Positions 45,737 through 57,601 of a stretch of DNA of 64,000 bases are shown here, in pieces. This DNA is from Monosporascus cannonballus. Taxonomy: Eukaryota; Ascomycota; Sordariomycetes; Xylariales. The notes under the pieces are model-generated. The model had not been told where the DNA came from and searched no databases. It saw only the letters and a program-made list of their open reading frames with translations. Numbering within the stretch: the stretch's first letter is position 1; every line of letters begins with the position of its first letter. Made by a program: the position numbers and the translations under genes. Location of the stretch: contig QJNS01000254.1 in NCBI GenBank assembly GCA_004154925.1, positions 46,992-110,991 of the forward strand, in the 5' to 3' direction.

Positions 45737-47070
45737 CTTGTGGGCGCCTGCGTGGTATGCTTTTGTTGCTGCCGAGACCCGTCGTCTGTCTTTGAATATC
45801 CGAACGCTGGCCTTTTTTTTTTCCACCGATGCGACGACACTGAAGATTGGCGCATGTGGTAAGGTTAGCGGGGTGAAAGTGGGATGGATGGATTATGTAA
45901 GGTTCGGACAAAGGACGACAAATCCACCGATGCAGAGTCATACCGAGACCCCAAGTCCCCACTCTTCCGGCGTGGTCACATGCAGGTACGGACGGTTATG
46001 CAAGTCCCAATACGCTTTCGCACGAACTACATACAGATAAACCAGCAATACCTACCTGTCACGAGCAGGGCGAGCAATGGCTTCCTGTCCCTGAATCGTC
46101 CGGTCCAATCAATAAGCTAAGCGCAGCAATAATCCACCACCGTTTAGTTAAACAAGTCAGGGTGTTGGTTCCTAACCTTCGGAGCTACCTGCCTCTAGGT
46201 AAAGCCATGAGAGCTCATATCGGTGCTACTCATGAATGTTGACTGCCTCCCCGAGCTTTGGATCGTTCACCCAATAAATATTATATTTCCAAAGATCCTT
46301 TAAATCGCAGTCGAGATAATCTGATTCCATCTCGTAACGGGTAAGGTAGGATAGCCTAGAGCATGTGAACAGTCCTCCCGAGTCACTTGGCATATTTTAT
46401 GTCCAGTAATATGGGAATGGCCGGGGATCCGGCCCCCCTATGACGATTATCTCCTTGAGACCCCGTCTTATCAGGATGTCGCGTAGGTTGTGTGGAACCA
46501 GCGCAGTCGGTGCTGTGCCAATAGCGTCGTAAGCAGGACTAAATAAGGCAAGTAAGTCACCTGCTAACTGACAGACTACTTACCACACCGCCGAGCCTCC
46601 CTCAGGAAACGCATAACATTCTTAAAAGAGGTTGAGACCCGGAGAATATGTGTTAAATTCGTGTTTCTGTTACGTTTGAATGCGATTAACCGCCTGTCTT
46701 TGAAACTCATCATGGAACATGCATGAGTTTTGGAATCCGAGCCCGGGCTTGTGGAAGTAACCATTGATAAAGAGCGACTTCGCAAGGCACCACCGCCCCA
46801 GGAATCGATTGGTTGGCTGGGGACAGTGCTTCCCCAAGCTGCCGATCCTAGCTGGAGCTTGGGTTTCATCCATCAACCCTTCTGCCCATGGGAGCTCTCT
46901 GCTCTCTCTCTCTCTCGTAAATACCAACGCATCTCGCCATCAACGTCCCTTTCCATCGTCCCCTTTCTTCTCATAACCATCAATACCTACCTAGTAGTCA
47001 TCAATAGTCTTTAGGACAGGTCTTCTCTTTGATACATTCTTCTAAACTTCGTATCTTAGCGCTACCAATC
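45737..47070. other. Intergenic, divergent SDO1 and CPY promoters
   Basis: About 1.3 kb with no supported gene. A CT-rich stretch (GCTCTCTCTCTCTCTCG) at about 46900-46918 lies roughly 150 nt upstream of the carboxypeptidase ATG, a common promoter feature of ascomycete genes. Confidence 0.4.
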
Positions 47071-48753
47071 ATGAAGGTAGCCGCCTCTACCTTGCTGCTA
47101 GGCGCCACGGCCGCTATCGCACATGAGCAGCAACATGTCCTCGGCGGTGTTAGTGACGCCTTCGAGCCTATCGTTGACTCTATCCAACAACCGTTCGAGG
47201 TCTTCGAGAAGGCTCTAGGCAAGATGCCTGCTCAGGCCAAGGGTCTCTGGGACGAGATGGCCCTTCTGGTCCCCGGCTTCATGAAGAAGGCAGCCAACCT
47301 CGTCTCTCAGCCCAAGGCGCATCGTAGAAAGCCCGACGGCGAATGGGACCGTGTCATCAAAGGTGCGGATGTCCAGAGCATATGGGTCGAGACCGACGGC
47401 GTCAAGCACCGTAAGGTCGATGGCCGTCTCGAAGATTACAACATGCGCGTCAAGAAGGTCGACCCATCTGTTCTCGGTGTCGACAAGGTTAAGCAATACA
47501 GCGGATACCTCGATGACGAGGCGAATGACAAGCATCTCTTCTACTGTTAGTTCTGTACTCCCTAATGAGATTGGTTGACCTGGCCTAACTCTAATTTAGG
47601 GTTCTTCGAGTCCCGAAACGACCCTAAGAACGACCCCGTTGTCCTGTGGTTGAACGGCGGCCCCGGCTGCTCCTCTATGATGGGCCTGTTCATGGAGCTC
47701 GGCCCATCCAGCATTAAGAAGGGTGGCAAGCTTGAGTTCAACGAGAACTCGTGGAACAGCAACGCTTCGGTGATCTTCATCGACCAGCCCGTCAACACTG
47801 GCTATTCATACAGCAGCCAGCCGGTCTACAACACCGTCGCTGCCAGCAAAGACATCTACGCCCTCCTCACCCTGTTCTTCCATGACTTCCCCGAGTATTC
47901 GGAGCAACCCTTCCACATCGCCGGAGAGTCATACGCCGGCCACTACATCCCGGTCTTCGCCCACGAAATCCTGTCCCACAAGAACCGGAACATCAACCTG
48001 CAGAGTATCGCCATCGGCAATGGCCTGACCGACCCGTATACCCAATACGCCCAGTACCGACCGATGGGCTGCGGTGAGGGTGGCTACGACGCGGTCCTCG
48101 AGCCCAGCGAGTGTCGGGCCATGGACAACGCTCTTCCGCGTTGCCAGTCGCTCACTCAGAGCTGCTACGACTCTGAAAGCGCATGGACCTGTGTTCCAAG
48201 CGCCATCTACTGTAATAATGCGATGATTGGCCCGTTCCAGCGCACTGGCTACAATGTGTACGATATTCGTGAGAAGTGCAAGGACCAGGAGAACCTGTGC
48301 TACACTGAGACTGCATGGATCGCGGATTATCTGAACCGGAAGAATGTCATGGATGCCATCGGTGCCGAGGTTCAAAACTACGAGAGCTGCAACACGGATA
48401 TCAACAGGAACTTTCTGTTCCAGGGTGACTGGTCTAAGCCGTTCCACCGCCTGGTCCCCGACCTCATCAAGCAGATTCCTGTCCTTGTCTATGCCGGCGA
48501 TGCCGATTACATCTGCAACTGGCTCGGCAACCTGGCTTGGACCGAGGCGCTTGAGTGGCCTGGCCACAAGGACTTCGCCGGTGCCCAGCTGGAGGGTCTG
48601 ACTCTCGGTGACAAGGAATACGGTCAGGTGAAGAGCACCGGCAACTTCACCTTCATGCGCATCTACCAGGCTGGCCATATGGTTCCATTTAACCAACCCG
48701 AAGCTTCGCTTGACTTCTTCAACCGATGGCTTGATGGAGAGTGGAAGGCTTAA
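47071..48753 (+). CDS. cpyA: Vacuolar carboxypeptidase Y
   Basis: Serine carboxypeptidase (peptidase family S10) of the fungal vacuole that removes C-terminal residues. Exons 47071-47545 and 47600-48753 (54-nt intron, GTTAGT...TTTAG, phase 1) give 542 residues. It has an N-terminal signal peptide ([17 protein letters not shown], then HEQQHVLGG) and a pro-region to about residue 125. The S10 core includes [16 protein letters not shown], the nucleophile in [10 protein letters not shown] (Ser about 269), the Asp in [12 protein letters not shown] and the His in QAGHMVPF. Paired cysteines are present in the lid region. Length and architecture match CPY orthologues of filamentous fungi; the first ATG at 47029 would prepend residues that spoil the signal peptide, so 47071 is preferred. 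Confidence 0.95.
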
Positions 48754-50058
48754 GCTGACGTGTCGGATGCTATGTTGGTGTCAACACGAGTTCTTGACGC
48801 GGTGTGTGGAATGAGCCGCCTGGGAGATCATAGAGTCCCGTCGTAACGAGGAATAAGAGGGCGCTTAGAATGCGACTGGAGCAATGCATAATTCATTTGG
48901 GACTTCCTTGGCTATTATCCGGCCCGGTTTAGCATGACATGATGTCTAATTAGATGATGATAAGCCAAGCTTTGACTTCTCGCAAAATGCATGTGACAAC
49001 AGATAAATTACGAAGTCCTCGACGCTTACGCCAGGAGGCTCCGTACTCAAAAAAACGTTGTAAAAGTTCGCTCTTGTCTTGTACGCTCACGAAGAGGTAT
49101 CCGGCTCAAGATCAGGCGTGGAACATGAGGCCTGACCGAGCAATGGCAAAAGACGTGTTCTACGAAATGCCAAGTCACAACGACAGCCGTGGCAATTTGA
49201 ATGGCGCCCTACCTACTTTCGACTCCCACTTTCTGCGTCGAATGGCATGCAGTCATTACGGCCTTTGACGTAATAGAAAGTTCGGCAGTAGATCGTATGC
49301 TTGCTCTCCTTCGGAGGAGTCGAATCGTGTGCTGAGTTGGAGCAGACGATGGATGGACGAGAAGGCGGTCAATCAAAACGAGAAAAACTTACAGCGCGCC
49401 CTGAATGCCAAGCACAGCGCTTGGTCCGTGGCTGGTGGATTCGTGGCCTTGGCATTGCACCCGCCACAACCCCAGCCACGCTGTAATGCGCCAGTTCAAC
49501 CGCAACTACCTCCTATTTAAAAAGACCACTGAGGAAACTTCATGTTGCCTTTCTTGAAGGCTGGAAGAAGGCAGAATAGGCCTTGTTTCCTCGATTCTGC
49601 CACCGAAACATAAATTAGCCTTCTCAAGGCTCATATCCAGGTAAGGAAAGCTTGCCATGATTGGCAGTTTCGCTCGAGCAGTCAACAGTCCTTGTGACGT
49701 TGATAAGCTCTTTCTTTCTCAAGGCTATAATGCCCCATGGCGTAGATTTGTCGGACCACTTCTCTTCTCTACATATCTTTTGGAGAGAAGATGAACTCAT
49801 TTCTGTTTTGAGTAAACCGCCAGCTTCACTCTCCCATTTCGCTTGTCTTAGCATTGCAGTCTGACTAGGATATATTACCATCTCCAAGTTCTGTTTCAAT
49901 ATCTTACAGGCGCCGCGGACACACTTCCTCCCTACCTCACCATGGATTAGGATTCCGTTGTATCCTTCGTTTTTAATAAGCCCTTGTTTTGGCCGGTTTG
50001 GGGTTATCTCACTGGCGGTGTCTGCTACTTATGCCTAAGGGGCGTACTCCCGACCGTC
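48754..50058. other. Intergenic 1.3 kb, no gene seen
   Basis: Holds small open frames without domains. It contains the CPY 3' region and the promoter of the Cas1-type gene. Confidence 0.4.
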
Positions 50059-53027
50059 ATGCAGCTCTTCCGGAGTCGATCCCTCTCGGGGGTTCCTCTG
50101 TACAGGATAATATTGTCGAGTGTTACCTTAATTCTCCTCGCAATAAATTATCGGGATTACAGAATTGGTACGATCACCGAGTTCTTAACCCCCGACGTGC
50201 ATTATTCATGACTGAAGCACTCTAGCTTCGTATGGGGTGCCTGCCTTTGTTCCGTCTAATCGAGCATATAGGTGGCGATGACCTCTACGGATGCCGCGCG
50301 TTGCTGAATGATGGCAAGTGGTACACGAACCGGTCCCACGGTCCTGTTGGATCATTGCAGCAATGGGAGCCAAGTGGCTGTCGCATGCTGAAGTACACGG
50401 GCAAGGGTATCCGCGACTGCCTTGCGGGGGAGAGGGTGGTATTTGTTAGAGACTCGACCACCCGACAAATATTCCGGGCTACTGCAGAGAAGCTTCGCGA
50501 TGTTAGCACAGAAGACGGCATAGGCGATCTTGTTGATTTGGGGGCACATGAGGATATATGGATGGAAGCCGCGGGTGTCAGGCTCGACTTCTTCTGGGAT
50601 CCGTGGCTAAACTCGACTGCTCTGAGAGATGAATTAGCCAACCATGGTCATCTATCCTAGTTCGAGGACGGCGATACCCCGGAGGACCCCGAGCTCCCTG
50701 AATATCACAATAAACCTGTCGCTCTTCTTGTTGTGGGTGCCCCGGGACTCTGGGCTGCGCGTCATGGTGGCGACGACTATCTAGAGTTATTCAAATCCGG
50801 CATCGAGCACATCGGTCGCGATCTATTTGCCTCCTTGGATAAGAGTGTCATGGCTGCCGCGGAGATATCCGCAGAGAGACACTACGAGAGCGCCACAAAC
50901 CTGATACTCATCACACCAGTGCAAGTCCCTGCTTACGACATGTTATCCCCTGAACAACAAATGACTTTGACGCCGGAGCGGATCAACATGATGAATGAGC
51001 ACTTGTCAAAATTCCGGAGGTCCGTTGAGGACTCTCACGTTCTATGGGCATTCAACAAGATGACGGAGAATGTCACTGCAGCCTTCGATCGGAATGGTCT
51101 GCATGTTATGGACAGTGTAGCTGCTGCCAAGGCCGACGTCGCCCTCAACGCTCGATGCAATGGTCCAAGGGCCGACAGGAATGACGCCCGTCAGGGAACC
51201 TGTTGCATGGCCTATCGTCGCGGCCGATTCGAAACGGCCTTTCTCCTCTTGAGCCTCTTTCTATATTGGTTTATGGCGTTGCGACTGGTTGGGTATTCGT
51301 TCTCACGCGCGCCCGGATTCCTGGCGGCGTCAAATCTCCTCTTTGCTGTCGCCTGGTGCCAGTTCAGCGACAGAACAACAGCGTTTAGCAAGATTGAGCG
51401 GCATTACGACCAAGGTGTCTTTATCCTCCTCTCCGCGGGATGGCTCCTAGTTAGCCTCTCCACAATCAAAATCGTTACAGAAAGGAGAGAAACACCGTTT
51501 TCCGGCGGCTTCCTCTCTCGCCAGCAGTCCGAAGAAATCGGGGGCCTGATGCAAGCACTGATCCTCCTCTATCACTATAACTACGCCTCGCAGACGCTTT
51601 GGGTTTACAAGCTCGTCCGGGTCTTCACCTCAGGGTATTTCTTCCTCTCCGTGTTCGGGCATAGCGCGTATTTCCTTAGGACCAAGGACTACTCCTTCGA
51701 GCAAGTCGCACTGGTGCTCTTTCGTTTCAATGTATTGAGCGCCCTTCTGCCGTATGCGGTGGACACGGATTACAGTTCATACTACCTAGCCCCGGCGATA
51801 ACGTTCTGGTATCTCGTCGTATACTTCACCCTTAGGATAAACCGCACCCTCAACCACGACCAACTCTCCCTGCTCGTCAAGCTCGTCGTGTCAGACACGT
51901 TGGTTGGCATCTTTATCTGGGCGCCCGGCCTTCTCGAGCTCATCAGCAGGGCTTCCTATGCCATCTTCCGGATGTCGTGGGACGCTGAGGAGATGCGCTT
52001 CCGCCTCGGCCTAGACCGCCACATCGTCTTCGTCGGCGTCATCGCGGCCGGCCTCGCGCAGCGGGCAGCCGACCTCAGAGCATACTACCGCACGACGAGC
52101 ACTAGAATGTACACCCGCAGGTCGCACCGCGGGCCCTTCGGCACCCTCAATCGCCTCGCCGACGGCATCGTGTCGGACGAGGGGAGATGGCTGTCCCATG
52201 TCAAGCCCGTCGCGCTGCTGTCGTGCGCCGCGGCCATCCCTGCGTTCTTCTATTTCACGTCGGCGACGTACGTCCCCTCCAGGCAGGCCTACGACGCGCT
52301 GCACCCCTACGTCTCGTGGGTGCCCGTCCTCGCCTTCCTCGGCCTCCGCAACGCGCACCCCGCGCTTCGCTCGAGGTACCTGCGCCTGCCCGCCGCCCTC
52401 GGCCGCTCCTCCCTCGAGACGGACGTCCTGCACTCCCACATGTGGCTCGGCGGCGACGGCACGGCGAGGCTGGCGACGGGGCTCTTCGGCCGCCACGGCG
52501 ACGGCGGCGGGCTGGGCGCGTCCCTCGAGGTGCTCCTGCTCACGGTGTCCTTCGTCGCCGTCGCGGCGTCGGCGCACCGCGCCACCGAGGTCCTCTCGCA
52601 GTGGCTCTTCGGACCATCCGCCTACCCGCGCGGCCGCGCCCGCACGAGGGGGCCGGGCCCCTCCTCATCCTCCTCGTCAGGCGGCGGCGGCTGGGGCGCC
52701 AGCGAGGCCGGGGCCCCGTGGGCAGATAGCGGCACCGTCGTCCTCGAGATGCGGGGTCTCTCCGACATCGTCGACTTCGACGACGACGGCGACGCCACGA
52801 GGATGAGGGGATCGCTCCTCGCCCAGGAGGACGAGGAACATCGCGACGACGACGACAACGACAACAACAGCTGGAAGAAACTCCTGGTTCCCGCCGTCTG
52901 GGTCCGCGCGCTGTCCCCGAGTCGCCGGCTCCGCGGCCTCCGCGCCGGACCGGGGCTCGGGGACCCGAGGGTCCGGGCCGGGCTGCTGCTCCTGACGCTC
53001 TGGGTCGCGAACTGGGTGTACTGCTGA
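50059..53027 (+). pseudogene. Cas1-type polysaccharide O-acetyltransferase with one in-frame TAG
   Basis: Golgi membrane protein of the Cas1p/CASD1 family, which O-acetylates glycans (capsular glucuronoxylomannan in Cryptococcus; sialic acid in animals). Exons 50059-50167 and 50272-53027 total 955 codons. The first encodes MQLFRSRSLS, a membrane anchor (IILSSVTLILLAI) and splices (GTACGA...ATATAG, phase 1) to GGDDLYGCRALLNDGKW, the family start of the lumenal esterase-like domain. The usual GDSxxRQ nucleophile block reads RDSTTRQ (about residues 96-101). After about residue 320, multiple hydrophobic helices form the 10-TM region. The C-terminus is GC-rich low complexity (Asp/Ser/Gly runs) before a final helix. 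One TAG at 50658-50660 (codon 166) interrupts an otherwise continuous frame between ANHGHLS and FEDGDTPED; frame and family similarity resume at once (GAPGLWAARHGG). Confidence 0.8.
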
Positions 53028-53956
53028 GTATGTGTGTATGTATGCGACGGCGGGATGGATTTGGTCTGCTGTTGTACCGACGCCGGTGTGTTACGAAACT
53101 TGTGGATGGGACGAGGGAAGACGCGGCGTCGTCAGCGATTTATGTTTGTATAATTCTTTCTCCTTTTCCTGCCCAGTTCAGTTAGCGGTTATTGTTTCCC
53201 TCCCCGGCGTTGGTCGGTCGAAGCGTTTCGGTGTCCATCCCGTTCGTTGATGGGGGAATTGGATGGATGGACGGATGGAGGAGGGTGCTGCGTATAGATA
53301 GATGGTGGACCAGTGCCGTAGCGAATATGACGAGTTTCCGGTAACGTCTGTTTCGGTTTACATCCATCTATCCTTTCGAGGAGTAGGATCGGGGCTCCCT
53401 CCTGATGAAAACATGGGACTGCGTCGCGCGGGATCATGCCAGATTGCACGGGGGCTGCTGGCAACGTGCTAGTCTGCATAATAGTCAGACACGATGGGCA
53501 CCCCCGTCCATTCGGTCTAGGCTCACGCTTCTCAGGGTGATGGAAACTCCGTCTACCCAATTCTCTCGTCTTTACTAATAGCCTGCTTGTGCGGCCACGG
53601 CTCTGGGAATCAGGCGGAGAATAGTGCGCAGGAGACGAACATATGAGTAATGTCACAAATAAACAGAGCCTCGTTGAAACGGTTATTTGAATTTTTTTTT
53701 AGCGCAGAAAATACACGTTTGTCTATGTCGACGGTTTACTACTCATCTTCGCCATAGCCAAGGGGGAGAAGACGATCATCAAATCGGTTGGGAAAAAGAC
53801 AAAACGCGCAATTCATCAACTCCGCAAGCAATCACCCCCTCTACGTATGCGTAGGCCTTCCTGGGGTACGTCCGGCGGCATCACACCGTTTCACTGCCGG
53901 GGTCGTCCCATCACCAATCATCGGCTCCAGTTTTCCTCGCTGGCGGTGAGCCAGAT
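53028..53956. other. Intergenic, no gene seen
   Basis: 0.9 kb downstream of the Cas1-type gene. Small frames only. Confidence 0.4.
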
Positions 53957-54705
53957 TCAGTCAGTGGCCTCCTCTCCCTCCCGGGGTTGCTTGAGCTTGG
54001 CCTGCAGCATGACACTCAACGAAGATTTCTCGTCATCCGCCCGTCGGTCCATCTTCCTCTTGGGGACGTGCTCCACGTGAACATCGGTCAGACCTCGAAG
54101 CTCAAGGAGCTCCTCGATTCCCAATGCCTCGCTCAGGCATGTTGTCCTCTTTGCCCCGAAGTACTTCTGGAACTCCTCTTCTCGCTTAGTCACGTGCCTG
54201 GTGGTGTTCTTGGAGATGATCACGGTGAGAGCCTTGAGCTTGGGGCAGCGTCGCAGCTGAGAAATGCCCTCATCGGCTTTCGGGCCACACCAGTCGAATC
54301 TGATTCGCTGGACGGTCTCTCTCAAGACAGAGTTTTCGGCCAGGCGAAGACCCATATCGCAAGCGCAAGAGAAGTGGAAGGTCTAGATAGCATGTGAGTT
54401 AGCTACACTTTACACGCAATACCAGCAGGTCTGGTAGTTCGAAGCAAACATACATAGCGTTGGTAGAAGCACTGGAGGACCTCTTCCCGCAGCATCTTTG
54501 AGACATAAGCCAAAGGGATGTCCTTCTTCCGGAATGTGTGTTGGCTTAGGAGTGTTTCATGCGGAGGGCAGATGCAGCGCGATTTCTTGGGATGAGCAAG
54601 AATCACTTCCGAGCCACTGAAATTCTCGGTGGCCTTGAGATAGTACTTGTAGATGCGCACGCGGACCTCGGGTGGAAGCTTCGTGAAGAAGGGGAAACCC
54701 GTCAT
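53957..54705 (-). CDS. F-box-like (2EXR-type) fungal protein
   Basis: Predicted exons 54705-54454 and 54382-53957, 225 residues; the 71-nt intron has GTATGT donor, GCTAACT branch and CTAG acceptor, phase 0. The start MTGFPFFTKLPPEVRVRIYKYYL is the N-terminal LPxEvrxxIyxy block of fungal F-box-like/2EXR proteins, a large, expanded and poorly characterised family. The middle continues with LAYVSKMLREEVLQCFYQ, then across the intron TFHFSCACDMG, and an RIRFDW segment typical of the second half. The last ~50 residues are charged. Function unknown; if F-box-like it could be an adaptor for ubiquitin ligation, but this is inference from the motif only. Confidence 0.72.
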
Positions 54706-54891
54706 GTTGGAAGGCAATTTATCTTCACGACGTCAGTAGGGCCTATGTAGATGGGGAACCGTGGAGGTAAAGTGAGAACGGAGTGCGTGTGACGCTTCTT
54801 GGTGCTGGAAGTGATGTATATGGAGGGACTGATATATGTGGGTGAATAAATACACAGTCAGGTGGTTTTTGCACGAGAGGATTGGAGGTGC

Positions 54892-55191
54892 TCAGAAAAG
54901 AATGGGAAAGCCCGCACCTGCAATGCTGAGCATCTCGGTGCAGCTTCTCATCATGGCCACACAATGTTGGGTCTCCTTTTTGTCCTTGGCCATAACCTCG
55001 AGGCACTTCGACAGGGTATCGACGATAGAGGCGCGATTCTCGGTTGAAAGTCGAATAAGGCGTCCGAGCTCCGTTTCGTCGATTTTGCTCGTCTTGAAAT
55101 CCTCATAAGCCTTCAGCATTCTTGAGGCATTTTCCGTGAGCTTGTAGCGTGCTGGCAGATTGAGCATGCGGAACTCGTAGTAGGTCGACAT
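54892..55191 (-). CDS. Small helical hypothetical protein
   Basis: 99 residues from an ATG at 55191 (MSTYYEFRMLNLPARYKLT), strongly helical and charged, no domain recognised. A GTGCGG just before the end could be a donor that joins it to further exons, perhaps the F-box-like gene downstream on the same strand, but I found no in-frame acceptor that works. It lies 187 nt upstream of that gene's start. Confidence 0.45.
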   Translation of the reverse strand: MSTYYEFRMLNLPARYKLTENASRMLKAYEDFKTSKIDETELGRLIRLSTENRASIVDTLSKCLEVMAKDKKETQHCVAMMRSCTEMLSIAGAGFPILF

Positions 55192-57601
55192 TGTGGTCGC
55201 AGTCGAGCCTCTGCATAAAGGGGTAAGATAAATACAAGATGAGCTGGGCCGGTATCTTATAAGGTGCCCTTGATCAACGACAATGTACGGCTAGCACTGT
55301 TAGCTGCCAGCAAAGGTTCGGGCGGAACGATATGATTTAATCACGTACAGATGTAGAAGTTGGGGTGTGGCAGTAGAAAATGGCGACGACTTCGTAGGCG
55401 TTACATGGAGAGCCCTACGGCAGCAACGACTACGATTTGTTAGTTGGTGAGATCGCACGTTGGGGAAACCGTGGCGTCGTCTGAAAACGGAAAATAATGC
55501 CAGCAACGGCAACAAGTCTTTGGCATTGAATTTCGACGCCGGGAAAGTCAGAGAGATATCATCAGCCCAAAGTGCGATGCTCAGCAACGGCATCGAAGTC
55601 GTTCTATTGGGTGTCTCCTCTCGACCGGATGGAATCCGCCAATAATCCCAGCAGTTGCGATGGTAGATCTGACAAGGAAGAAGCAGGGAGTCTTATACTG
55701 ACCTACGTGATGATAAATTCCCGCATCACTCGTGCGATGAGACGCAAGAGCTTCAAACTCTGAGGCTGTCTTTGTTTCGTCGGGAGTTTGGTAGCTTGCC
55801 GTGTCTGCTCAGCAGCTGGTCATGGGGGGAACGACGACGACACCAAAGGGAATCATGGATGATGTCGGCGGTGGGACTTCGTATGGGTAGGCCACAATGT
55901 CGGCGCAGATCGAGGTCGAAATCGGCGAGACGTAAATCAGGGGGAAGACAACGGGATGGATGGTATAGAGATGTCTTCCCTCAGATGAATTTGACTGAGG
56001 TGCGAGCGAGCGACTTGCGCAAATGAAGACCGCATATGCGTGGTATCTCCAAGTATGGAACCGCGTGGGGGCAGTGGCGAAGGCGGTGGTTGGATGGGCG
56101 ATGGATGCGGATGCTTTGGCAGTAACAAGATTAGATGAAAAGGTTGGTGATATCAGACACGACCTCCTTTATGACGGCTAAGCGTGAAGGGAGAAAGGCC
56201 AGATGTGGGGGTGTAGTGGTATATAGCGTTTAAGTTACCACTGCACCGCGCCATCGAGCGGCTGCTGGGTTGTTCGGGACGTCGACGTGATGTGATGGAA
56301 AGCGGTTATCGTGTCGTTGTGAAGTCGTTGCTGGCGGCCCCGTTGCCGTTTTTCATGACTAGGGCGATCGATTGAGAAAAAAAAAAAAAAAAAAAAGAAC
56401 GCTGCGGAGTCTGCGTGCGAAGTCACGACGCAACTTGTGGGCGGTGAACATCCTCATACGGATGCGATACATATCAGGCTGCAATTACGTCACCTGGGGA
56501 CTGGGAAGGAAGGAGCGATACTTTATCTACTACGCGTATCCGGTGGACTATACAGATATTAACTTGAACATGTAGTCACTCGGATGATCGTCGATAAAGG
56601 GGTGGAGACTCAAGGCTGGCCCAGCTGTCAGAGGCAGGTATCTTGAAAGTTGCTATGGCTAGGTACGTACGTATTATGTGGCCATAAGGCCTCCAATGAC
56701 TGACACTGCCATTCAATAATCCCATATGTGCTTGGGTTCCCTTAGAGTAATGCTTTGGGTAAGGCAGTGTTGCGAAGCATACAGACCAGTCCTGTACCCC
56801 AGCTGCATGGAAAAGGGGCTCATCGCTGGACATCTAAACCGCATGTACCACTGACTGTTTTCATTATAGCAACAATGATCTGGGATGAAGGATATTCCAC
56901 GCCTAGTATAACGATGCCTGGACAATGGGCGTAACAAAAAAATTAATTCCACCGGGCTGACAATGTATATGGCAAAAAAGCAAGTTCGACTGGCTGCACA
57001 ATCCTGCTGAGAACCTCATGAGGTAGAGGGGTACGTACTCGAGCATACATAGCGCTGAGGCATCTGTGGGTGAAAGCCATTTCGACGCTGGAAACCTTAG
57101 TCCTCAGCGCACGATGTACGCTGAGGGCGTAGGAGGCATCTACGACTTGTTCAAGCTACGCACCCACTTCCATTTGTAAAGGTATGGGACTCTGTGTTGC
57201 CGGCGCTCACGAGGTCACATGCCTGGGGCAGGTAAGGCACTGGAACTGAAGGGGCCGTTGAGTGGGAAATTGTGATGGAATAACACCTGCCCGACCATGC
57301 TACATTCACATATCAGGCGGTGTTGTCACTCGTAAGACATGGGGAGTGCGGGCAACTCCCATTTTCTTATGGAGCGTCAATGAGGTAACTAACCCAAGTT
57401 CCCTGAAGAACCAAACGGCTGAACACTCTCAAAAGACAACAAACCATCCCTCTGCCCACACCGGCGAAGGATTCCCTTATTCCGTACAATGTGCCGTCCT
57501 AGAGGCTAACCTACCCACCGCTAGGGCTCTATATCTCGAAAACATTACCGACAACCAAAACGCCAGGCCGGATTACCAGATCCAAATATTACCACAGACG
57601 C
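55192..57601. other. 2.4 kb intergenic region, no gene seen
   Basis: Contains a run of 20 A (about 56376-56396) and several small frames on both strands with shadow-like composition. No domain, RNA gene or transposon end recognised. Confidence 0.45.

Noticed and set aside
51200..52870. Several long, Arg/Pro-rich open frames overlapping the Cas1-type gene on both strands
   Set aside because: They are shadows of a GC-rich coding region; the Cas1 frame alone has family motifs and membrane helices.
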